From the NCBI GenBank assembly GCA_044340025.1, contig JBIIUJ010000025.1:1-25062 (forward strand): a DNA stretch of 25,062 bases, read 5' to 3'. The notes beneath the pieces are model-generated. The model saw only the letters and a list, made by a program, of their open reading frames with translations, searched no databases and had not been told where the DNA came from. The position numbers were made by a program, and so were the translations under genes. Source of the DNA: JBIIUJ01 sp044340025 (GTDB taxonomy: Bacteria; Pseudomonadota; Alphaproteobacteria; Caulobacterales; Aquidulcibacteraceae). Positions 1 to 6,356 of this stretch are shown here, piece after piece; the first letter of the stretch is position 1; each line of letters opens with the position of its first letter.

Positions 1-1
1 G

Positions 2-1051
2 CGCGGCGAAGTGCGCACCACGCGGGAAAAGCGCGCCACAGACATCCGCTATGGCGCAACCAACGGCCCGCTCGGCGGCCGGCCGCTGACCCCGCCCTTC
101 GGCAATTTCGCCCGGACGTGGGAATACTCCAACTACCGCGTGGGCGCCGACTGGCAGGCCACCGACAGCATCCTGCTCTACGCCTCCGTGGCGACAGGCG
201 AGAATGCAGGCGGCTTCAATACCGGGGCCACAGTCGCCTCCGACTACACCTTCAATCCTGAAACCAACACGACCTACGAAATCGGGGCCAAGACGGTCTG
301 GCTTGATGGGGCCCTTGTGCTGAATGGCGCGGTGTTCTCCGTCGACTGGAAGGACGCCCAGATCAACGGCCCGCCCAGCGCGGGCTCCACCAGCCCCATC
401 AACGTCGTGCGCAACATCGGCGCGATCGAAAGCTCTGGCTTCGAGCTGGAGTTCAATTTCGCCGTGAACGATTATGTCACCCTCACCGGCGGGTTCTCGG
501 TCAATGACGCGCAATGGGGCGCCGGCAGCTTCGACACCAATGGCGGCGCGGTGATTGCGGCGGGCGCCAATCCCGCCACCACGGGCGCGCAGGGCGGGGC
601 GGTGCTCGCCTGCCTTCAGCAGAGCTGGTGCCGTGGCCGGGTGACGACCATCCCGACCGCCAATCCCGCGCTTGTGCAGTCTGCAATCGACATCAAAGGC
701 CTTCGCACCGTGCGCACGGCGGAAGAGACCTGGAACATCGCCGCCGATGTGGAAGTGCCGCTTACGGACGACTGGACCGGGATCGGCCGGCTGCAATACA
801 GCCATCAGGGTCCGCAGGTGTTCACGATCAACAATCTGATCAAGGGCGGCCAGCGCGACATCGTCAACGCCAGCCTCGGCGTGCGTGGCGGCCGCTGGAC
901 GATCACGGCCTATGTCGACAACGCTCTGGACGAGCAGGCGCCGACGAATGCGCTGTTCAACCCGACGCTGAACAATTTCCGCACGGCCTTCGATCCGATC
1001 TACACCAACGGCCGGACCGTAGGCCTCTCGCTGAAGGTCGATCTGTTCTGA
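2..1051 (+). CDS. TonB-dependent receptor, C-terminal part (5' end outside window)
   Basis: This is the C-terminal beta-barrel of an outer-membrane TonB-dependent receptor, which would import a siderophore or other large substrate using TonB energy. The reading frame is open to the left edge, so the signal peptide, TonB box and plug are missing. What is visible is typical barrel sequence: alternating strands such as SILLYASVATGENAGGFN, then NPETNTTYEIGAKT, the pattern seen in receptors that recruit substrate into the barrel. The protein ends in LSLKVDLF, with the terminal Phe expected for outer-membrane insertion. One extracellular loop, encoded near 607-640, has two Cys separated by five residues (CLQQSWC), likely a small disulfide loop. 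The gene ends 28 bases before a strong terminator. The substrate cannot be read from sequence. It may serve the neighbouring amine oxidases and hydrolase, but this is inference. Confidence 0.93.
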   Translation, partial: RGEVRTTREKRATDIRYGATNGPLGGRPLTPPFGNFARTWEYSNYRVGADWQATDSILLYASVATGENAGGFNTGATVASDYTFNPETNTTYEIGAKTVWLDGALVLNGAVFSVDWKDAQINGPPSAGSTSPINVVRNIGAIESSGFELEFNFAVNDYVTLTGGFSVNDAQWGAGSFDTNGGAVIAAGANPATTGAQGGAVLACLQQSWCRGRVTTIPTANPALVQSAIDIKGLRTVRTAEETWNIAADVEVPLTDDWTGIGRLQYSHQGPQVFTINNLIKGGQRDIVNASLGVRGGRWTITAYVDNALDEQAPTNALFNPTLNNFRTAFDPIYTNGRTVGLSLKVDLF

Positions 1052-1078
1052 TCTGAAAGCCCGGCTGATCCTTGGGCG

Positions 1079-1113
1079 CGGCGCGGTCCTGGCGGACCGC
1101 GCCGTTTTCTTTT
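1079..1113 (+). terminator. Rho-independent terminator after the first TonB receptor
   Basis: An 11-bp perfect GC-rich stem (left arm 1079-1089, right arm 1094-1104) closes a 4-base loop. It is followed by TTTTCTTTT at 1105-1113. Stem and T tract are in the right order for the plus strand, directly after the receptor stop. On the minus strand the hairpin is followed by GC-rich sequence, so it should not terminate the opposing amine oxidase gene. Confidence 0.9.
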
Positions 1114-1117
1114 GCGC

Positions 1118-2575
1118 TCAGAGCAGGTCGAGAAGCTCCAGCGCGCCGCGTTCGCCTGCTTCCAGCGCGCCTTCCAGGCCGCGGTTCAGAGCAGCGTTCT
1201 GTTCGCCGGCGAAGGTGATGCGCCCCACGGGGGCCGCCATGGCGCGCGCCAGCCGCGAGACCTGGCCCGGCCCGAACACGCTGAAGGCGCCCGCGGTGTG
1301 GGGATAGGCCGACCAGCTCCAGTAATGCACCACGTCCAGCGCGCCGCGTGCGGCGGGGCGGGCCCGCTCGATATCGGCAAGGATCAGCGCCTTGGCCGCC
1401 TCGGGTCCGCGCCGGTCGAGGAACTGGGCCCAGGGACCGCGCGCAAACACGAGGAAGGCGTTGATCTGATTGGGGTCGGGATCATAGGCCTGAGCCAGCA
1501 CCATGCCGGCCGGCCCGTCCGACAGCATCGACAGGCCCAGCCCATCCTCCTCCCAGAACCGGCGGCGCGGGATGAGCACGGCATTGGCGATCTGCATCGC
1601 CTTCACGGTCTGGACCGCTTCGGCCTGCGCCGGCGGCAGGCCGGGCTCGAATGCGATCGTGCGCATCACCGAGAGGGGCAGGGCGCAGACCAGACCCTTG
1701 GCGCGATAGACCGATCCATCCCGGCAGCGTGCCGCAACGCCGCTCCCGGTCTGCTCGATCGCCACGACTTCCCGGTTCAGACGCACTGCATCGCCCAGCG
1801 CTGCGGCCATGGCGCGCGGCAGGCCCTCATTGCCCGCGGCTGCGCCCCAGTTCTGCGGCCCGAAGCTCGCCTGCTGGGCGCCCCACAGCCCGACAAACCA
1901 CATCATCAGCGCACTGACATCGTGGGAGGAGGAGCCGTAGCCGACGTTCACGTCATAGCCGAGCCGGATCTGCTCCGGCGTCAGGCCCGCCCTCAGGAGC
2001 GCCTGATGAACGGAGATGTCGCCGCGCGCCTGGGCGGGGTCCAGCCATGCGCCGGGTTCGGCGAAGGGCGCCGTGCGCGCCAGCGCCATGGCGGCGAAAG
2101 CCGATGGCAGCAGCCCGCGCTGCGCCTCCGGCTGGGTGTTGCGGGCGTGGCGCGCCCATGCTGCGGCCGGGATGAGCTCGCCCTGCAGGATCAGCGACGG
2201 CAAGCCGGCCTTGCGCGGGGCGCGCTGGTTGGCGTCGATCAGGCCGACGCCATAGGTCTGGCAGGCTTCCAGCACGCGGGAATAGCCAGGCAGGATGTTC
2301 TGGCCGCCCAGTTCCACGAAGGAGCCGCCGACCCGATAGGTCCGCACCTTACCGCCCACCGCGCCCGCTGCTTCCAGCACAAGCGGCTTGCGTCCCTGTT
2401 CGGACAGCAGACGCGCGGCGTGCAGGCCGGATACGCCGGCCCCGAGCACCAGAACGTCGGCGGTTTCCTGCTCGGCGGCCCCTTCCGGGCGGCGTTGCGC
2501 CCAGGCCGGCGCGCCGAGCCCGAAACCTGTCGCCGCCAGTCCGGCCAGCGTGGTGCGTCGGCTCGGCGTGATCAT
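1118..2575 (-). CDS. Tat-exported flavin amine oxidase family protein (copy 1)
   Basis: A 485-residue FAD-dependent oxidoreductase of the flavin monoamine oxidase family, probably periplasmic. The N-terminus has a twin-arginine signal (PSRRTTLAGLA) ending near AWAQ at residue 26. The Rossmann FAD motif GAGVSG is at 45-50, and GAVGGKVRT follows near 71-79. The C-terminal FAD-binding segment is FAGEQNA (455-461) plus GLEGALEAGERGA. The start at 2575 is chosen because AGGAGGGG lies just upstream and the signal peptide begins there; the frame stays open further upstream but that part overlaps the preceding gene. It lies 14 bases after the second amine oxidase and is surely co-transcribed. By eye-alignment to MAO-B, the conserved flavin-facing Lys is Asn331 and the second aromatic-cage Tyr is Gly466, so ordinary amine oxidase activity is uncertain. 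Family is confident; substrate unknown. Confidence 0.9.
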   Translation of the reverse strand: MITPSRRTTLAGLAATGFGLGAPAWAQRRPEGAAEQETADVLVLGAGVSGLHAARLLSEQGRKPLVLEAAGAVGGKVRTYRVGGSFVELGGQNILPGYSRVLEACQTYGVGLIDANQRAPRKAGLPSLILQGELIPAAAWARHARNTQPEAQRGLLPSAFAAMALARTAPFAEPGAWLDPAQARGDISVHQALLRAGLTPEQIRLGYDVNVGYGSSSHDVSALMMWFVGLWGAQQASFGPQNWGAAAGNEGLPRAMAAALGDAVRLNREVVAIEQTGSGVAARCRDGSVYRAKGLVCALPLSVMRTIAFEPGLPPAQAEAVQTVKAMQIANAVLIPRRRFWEEDGLGLSMLSDGPAGMVLAQAYDPDPNQINAFLVFARGPWAQFLDRRGPEAAKALILADIERARPAARGALDVVHYWSWSAYPHTAGAFSVFGPGQVSRLARAMAAPVGRITFAGEQNAALNRGLEGALEAGERGALELLDLL

Positions 2576-2589
2576 GGCCCCTCCTGCGG

Positions 2590-4092
2590 TCAAGCCAGAG
2601 CGTCCAGCACTTCCATCGCCGCGCGCTCGCCGCTTTCGAGAGCGGCTTCCATGCCGAAGTCGAGCCGCCGTGTGTGTTCGCCCGCCACATGCAGCGCCTT
2701 CCACGGCTCGATCATCGGCTTGGCGAACCGGGAGACCTGACCGGGCGCATACAGATGGCGGCAGGCGCCGATCAGGGGAACCTTCTCCCACGCCATGCCG
2801 GCGATGAAATCGACCTTGCCTTTGGCCGCCGGGCGCAACCGCTCGATCTCGGAGATGACGAACCGGCCGAAGGCGTCCTGATCCATCATGTCGATCCGCA
2901 GCGCATTGCCGCCCGTCATCACCGCCATCGCCCGGCGCACGCGCGAATTGCTGCCGTCATTGATGATCCAGAGCTGCTGCAGCGGCCCATCGGTGAAGAA
3001 GGAGGGCGAGAGCCCATCCTGCTCCCAATAGGGTTCGCGCACCATCAGGAAGGCGCGCGTGGTCTGGCCCACGCCCAGCTCGGTGATCGCCTGGGCCTGC
3101 GCTCCCTCGAAGAAGGGCCGCACCTGCACCCGGCGCAGCGTGTTGAACGGCCCGGCATAGATCACCCGGTCGGCCTGGAAGCTCGACCCATCCATGCAGC
3201 GCACCAGCGCCTTGGGCCCGGTCATGTCGATCTCGTAGACGATCTTGCCCGTGCGCACCCGATCGCCCAGCGCAGCCGCCATCGCATCGGTGAGGCGCTG
3301 GGTCCCGCCCTCGATGTTGGAGATCATGGCGAGGCCATTGACCAGCTGATCGCGCTGATTGACGAAGCCATAGGCGCCGCGCTCCGCGCTCGCGCCCGCA
3401 GGACGGCCGAAAGCGACATCGAAGCGATTGCGCGTGGCCTCCTGCATCAACGCCAGGGCGGAGGTGGCGTAGGGCCCCGACGAGCCGCCGGATCGGGTGG
3501 CGAAATCGATCGCCTGTGTCGAATGCCCGTGCCTGCGCAACAGCTCCACCACAGAGATATCGAGGTCGGCGAAGGCTGGGTCGAGCCAGTCTTCCAGCGT
3601 TTTCAGTCGGTTGTATCTGTCCAGCAGCAGCGCGTGCACGAGGTTGGGCGCAATGGCGCGCTCCTCGCCCTGCATCTCGTTGAGCGGCGAGGCCGCCCAT
3701 GCGCGCGGATCGATCCACTGGCCGCGATAGTGCATCGCCGAGGGGAAGATGTCGCGCCGCTCGGGGATCAGCGGCAGGCCAAAGCGCTGGCACAGCGCGA
3801 TGATGCGGGAGTAGGATCGGCCGATCTGGCTGGCGCCCATCTCGGGTCGGCCCTCCAGCTCGAAGCGCGTCCAGACCCGGCCGCCCGTCCGGCGTGAGCC
3901 TTCCAGCACGGTCACGTCCAGCCCGGCGTCCTGCAGCGTCAGCGCCGCGCCAAGGCCTGAAAGCCCCGCCCCCACGATCACCACGCTCTGGCGCTCGGCT
4001 GCGCGCGCGGCCCGCGTCCCGCTGATGGCGCTCGCCACGGCCGCGCCGCTCAACGCCAGCATCGAGCGCCGCGAGATGTCTGCCGCCGTCAT
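2590..4092 (-). CDS. Tat-exported flavin amine oxidase family protein (copy 2)
   Basis: A 500-residue homologue of the downstream copy, first gene of a two-gene minus-strand operon. It has a Tat signal (ISRRSMLALSG) ending around AARAAE (28-33), the dinucleotide motif GAGLSG at 41-46, GGRVWT at 70-75, and the C-terminal FAD motif AGEHTRR at 470-476 followed by GMEAALESGERAA. The start at 4092 is supported by CAGGAG upstream and by the signal peptide. An in-frame extension upstream to 4260 runs across the divergent promoter and reads like non-coding sequence. Trp435 keeps one expected cage position. The usual active-site Lys aligns with Arg346 and the second cage Tyr with Gly480. The two copies differ strongly along their length, so this is an old duplication or two separate acquisitions, not a recent one. 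FAD-dependent oxidation of an amine or other C-N or C-C bond in the periplasm is inferred. Confidence 0.9.
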   Translation of the reverse strand: MTAADISRRSMLALSGAAVASAISGTRAARAAERQSVVIVGAGLSGLGAALTLQDAGLDVTVLEGSRRTGGRVWTRFELEGRPEMGASQIGRSYSRIIALCQRFGLPLIPERRDIFPSAMHYRGQWIDPRAWAASPLNEMQGEERAIAPNLVHALLLDRYNRLKTLEDWLDPAFADLDISVVELLRRHGHSTQAIDFATRSGGSSGPYATSALALMQEATRNRFDVAFGRPAGASAERGAYGFVNQRDQLVNGLAMISNIEGGTQRLTDAMAAALGDRVRTGKIVYEIDMTGPKALVRCMDGSSFQADRVIYAGPFNTLRRVQVRPFFEGAQAQAITELGVGQTTRAFLMVREPYWEQDGLSPSFFTDGPLQQLWIINDGSNSRVRRAMAVMTGGNALRIDMMDQDAFGRFVISEIERLRPAAKGKVDFIAGMAWEKVPLIGACRHLYAPGQVSRFAKPMIEPWKALHVAGEHTRRLDFGMEAALESGERAAMEVLDALA

Positions 4093-4250
4093 GTCGTCCG
4101 CTCCTGGTGTCGCCGCACTGGGCGATTGGCGGGCGCCTGCGGTCATCCTGCGAGCAGGGACACACGCGTGACCACATGGCGGCCAAGAGGGCGAGGTCCG
4201 CTGCCATCCGCGCCGCGCGGCGCCACGCTCGGTTCTCCAGGGGAACCACC
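4093..4250. promoter_or_regulatory. Divergent intergenic region, amine oxidases / hydrolase
   Basis: This 158-base gap separates the amine oxidase operon (leftward) from the alpha/beta hydrolase (rightward), so it must hold both promoters. It is GC-rich throughout and I see no convincing -35/-10 pair or long inverted repeat. An AGGGGA ribosome binding site sits near the right end, before the hydrolase start. Confidence 0.5.
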
Positions 4251-5219
4251 ATGACGACACGACGCGCCTTCGCCATCGCCGGCCTTGCCGCCTTCGCAGG
4301 CGGCGGATGCGCCACGTCCAGCCTACCCTACAGCCTGACGGCGCCGAGCCGGGCAGACCTGATCGCGCGCTATCGCCTGCCGCAATCGCGCTTCGTGACG
4401 ATCGAGGGGGTCGACCTGCACTACACCGACGAGGGCCAAGGCCGGCCGCTGGTGCTGATGCATGGCAATATCGGATCGCTGCGGATGTGGGAGGGGTGGG
4501 TGGCCCCGCTGGTCGCGGCCGGCTATCGCGTCATCCGGCTCGATTTCCCCGGCCATGGCCTGACGGGGCCCGATACTGTCTGGCGCCGGCCCAACCCGCC
4601 TGAAAGCATGGATCGCTATCGCAGCCTGACGACGGGGTTGCTGGATCATCTGGGCGTTGCGCGCTGCGCCATCGCAGCGACGAGCTTTTCCGGGATCGTC
4701 GCCTACCGCATGGCGGCGCGCCAGCCGGAGCGGGTCTCGGCGCTGGCGCTGATCAATTCGGGCGGCCTGCCGCGCACGCGCGAGACCGATCCAAACCGGG
4801 TGCGCGGCACACGCTTCGAGCAGTGGCGCGACCGGCGCACCTTCACCCGCGCGCGGATGGAGCGGGTGCTGACCGGCCTGATGGCGCCGGAACGGCCGCC
4901 CTCGCCAGCCCTGATTGCGGAGTATCACGACCTGCAGAACATGCAGGGCCGGCAGATGGAGCGCGCGCTGGGCACGCCCTTCTATCGCTCCGGCGATGTG
5001 GCGGGCACGCTGGCGCTGGTCCGCCAGCCGACGCTGATCCTGTGGGGCGATTATCCGGGCCTGCTGGACGTGGGTCAGGCGCGCCAGTTCCAGAGCCTGC
5101 TGGTCAACGCCCCGGTGACGCTGCGGGTCTATCCCGGCGTCGGCCATCTCCTGCCGATCGAAGCTGCAGAGGCCGGATCGCGCGATCTGATCGCCTTCCT
5201 CGCCGGGCAGGCCGCCTGA
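4251..5219 (+). CDS. Exported alpha/beta hydrolase, possible Tat lipoprotein
   Basis: A 322-residue alpha/beta-hydrolase-fold protein. It begins with a twin-arginine-like signal (TRRAFAIAGLAAFAGGGC); Cys20 could be lipidated, though GGGC is a weak lipobox. The start at 4251 follows AGGGGAACCACC and begins the signal peptide. The fold is shown by VLMHGN (68-73, oxyanion-hole region), RLDFPGHG (96-103), and GVGHLLP (296-302) with the likely catalytic His299. The nucleophile elbow reads A-T-S-F-S around Ser145 instead of Gly-x-Ser-x-Gly, still allowed for small residues. The usual acid position after the WG pair (265-266) seems to be Pro269, so the acid may be Asp267, Asp273 or elsewhere. It diverges from the two amine oxidases and converges with the LytTR gene after 22 bases. 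Likely an esterase, lactonase or C-C hydrolase acting in the periplasm; substrate unknown. Confidence 0.87.
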   Translation: MTTRRAFAIAGLAAFAGGGCATSSLPYSLTAPSRADLIARYRLPQSRFVTIEGVDLHYTDEGQGRPLVLMHGNIGSLRMWEGWVAPLVAAGYRVIRLDFPGHGLTGPDTVWRRPNPPESMDRYRSLTTGLLDHLGVARCAIAATSFSGIVAYRMAARQPERVSALALINSGGLPRTRETDPNRVRGTRFEQWRDRRTFTRARMERVLTGLMAPERPPSPALIAEYHDLQNMQGRQMERALGTPFYRSGDVAGTLALVRQPTLILWGDYPGLLDVGQARQFQSLLVNAPVTLRVYPGVGHLLPIEAAEAGSRDLIAFLAGQAA

Positions 5220-5241
5220 TCGCGCGCGATGGCTGGTGCGG

Positions 5242-6126
5242 TCAGGCGGGCCCCGTGCGGTCCGCGCGGCCGGCGCCGCCTTGGGACAGCGCGAATTCGA
5301 GCAGCCCGGCGTGGCGTTCCGAGAGCGGGAAGCGCTGGCCGGAGCTCAGCACGACCTGCCGGCGGCCGCCGGCGCGCTCCACCCCGGCCACAGCCGAAAG
5401 GCGCACCCACGCCGACCGGTGCGTTCGCACCCCCTCCAGCACGCCGAGGTCGTCCATGGCGTCTGCAAAACGCCAGCTCAGCAGGATCGTGCGCCGCGCG
5501 GCGTGCAGGCGAACATAATGATCCTCCGCAGTCGCCGCGATGATCTCGTTGGGCGCGAGGTTCTGGGCGGCGGCGGCGGCCAGCAGCCGATTGCGGTGCG
5601 CCGCTCCAGAGGCCGGGGGCGCTCCGGCGGTGCGTGGCGGCGCGGTGGGGGCCAGCCGCTCGAACAGCGCGCGCAAGGCCATCCAGACCAGCGCGCCCGG
5701 CGCTGTCGCCTGCGCCAGCACCCACAGATAGGCCGGATCAAACAGGTTGCGGCCGGCTGGCGATGTGGGCAGCCGCGCCGTGGAGCCAGAGAGCGCGGCC
5801 ACAAGATCGAAATAGGGGGCCGCATACAGGCTCGCCAGCAATGCATTGCCAATCGCGGCGGCCAGAAGCGGCGCCAGCAGCCGATCGGTCAGCGGCCGCA
5901 TCGCCGCGCGTGCGCCCTGAAACAGCGCTTCCGCGATCCACCAGGACATCAGCCACTGGCAGGCCCACAACGCCATCGCGCTTGATTTGCTGGGCAGAAG
6001 CGCGGCCGCGCCGGCTTCGTACCACCCAAGCGGAAAGCTCAGCACGACCGGGCACACCACGAAAAAGCCGATGATCCAGGGCCAGCGCGGTTCTGTCTGG
6101 CTTTGCCCGCCTGCAATCGCGCGCAT
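5242..6126 (-). CDS. Membrane-bound LytTR-family transcriptional regulator
   Basis: A 294-residue protein with four predicted membrane helices (about 16-34, 49-70, 84-103, 132-153), a proline/alanine linker (158-176) and a C-terminal LytTR DNA-binding domain (about 193-283). The LytTR hallmarks are clear: AEDHYVRLH at 200-208, VRTHRSAWV at 233-241, and SSGQRFPLSERH at 261-272. There is no receiver or kinase domain, so it is a one-component membrane regulator whose signal is presumably sensed by the helices. The start at 6126 has GGAGG about 8 bases upstream; the frame continues upstream but that part is low-quality sequence in the promoter region. It is transcribed divergently from the TonB receptor–DUF1838 operon across 230 bases, the usual placement for a regulator of that operon. 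The ligand is unknown. Confidence 0.9.
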   Translation of the reverse strand: MRAIAGGQSQTEPRWPWIIGFFVVCPVVLSFPLGWYEAGAAALLPSKSSAMALWACQWLMSWWIAEALFQGARAAMRPLTDRLLAPLLAAAIGNALLASLYAAPYFDLVAALSGSTARLPTSPAGRNLFDPAYLWVLAQATAPGALVWMALRALFERLAPTAPPRTAGAPPASGAAHRNRLLAAAAAQNLAPNEIIAATAEDHYVRLHAARRTILLSWRFADAMDDLGVLEGVRTHRSAWVRLSAVAGVERAGGRRQVVLSSGQRFPLSERHAGLLEFALSQGGAGRADRTGPA

Positions 6127-6201
6127 GGATGGCGCCTCCGTGTGGCGCTCAGAGCATCCCAGAAGCGTCGCGGCGTCAATCTGGCGCTGCGCGCATGACC
6201 A

Positions 6202-6223
6202 CGCGAAAGCCTTTTCGCGAAAA
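6202..6223. promoter_or_regulatory. Candidate operator in LytTR / TonB-receptor divergent region
   Basis: CGCGAAA at 6202-6208 is inverted as TTTCGCG at 6213-6219 and repeated directly as CGCGAAA at 6216-6222. The last two overlap in the perfect 12-bp palindrome TTTTCGCGAAAA (6212-6223). This A/T-containing cluster stands out in a GC-rich region between the regulator and the receptor operon. A role as the LytTR or other regulator site is inference; LytTR proteins commonly bind paired direct repeats. Confidence 0.45.
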
Positions 6224-6356
6224 AAGCCCTGGCGCCCGCCATTCGCGCGACCTTCGGCGATGGACAAGGCCGACAAGGCGCCCGGAAACTGCCGGCTCAG
6301 AACGCGCGGGGGCGAAGGGCGAGCCTTGCCTGCAGGCGTCATCGGGGGATTGTTGC

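Noticed and set aside
1079..1113. Bidirectional terminator also serving the amine oxidase operon
   Set aside because: On the minus strand the hairpin is not followed by a T tract.
1112..3897. Long plus-strand open frames (1112-2740 and 2674-3897) opposite the amine oxidases
   Set aside because: They are antisense to two genes with clear FAD motifs, have no family motif and are rich in Arg/His/Gly as expected of GC-rich shadow frames.
4093..4260. N-terminal extension of the second amine oxidase
   Set aside because: It overlaps the hydrolase start on the other strand, and a Tat signal plus ribosome binding site mark the start at 4092.
6129..6356. Upstream in-frame extension of the second TonB receptor
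   Set aside because: The added residues run through the divergent promoter, lack a signal peptide, and the ATG at 6357 has its own ribosome binding site and signal sequence.
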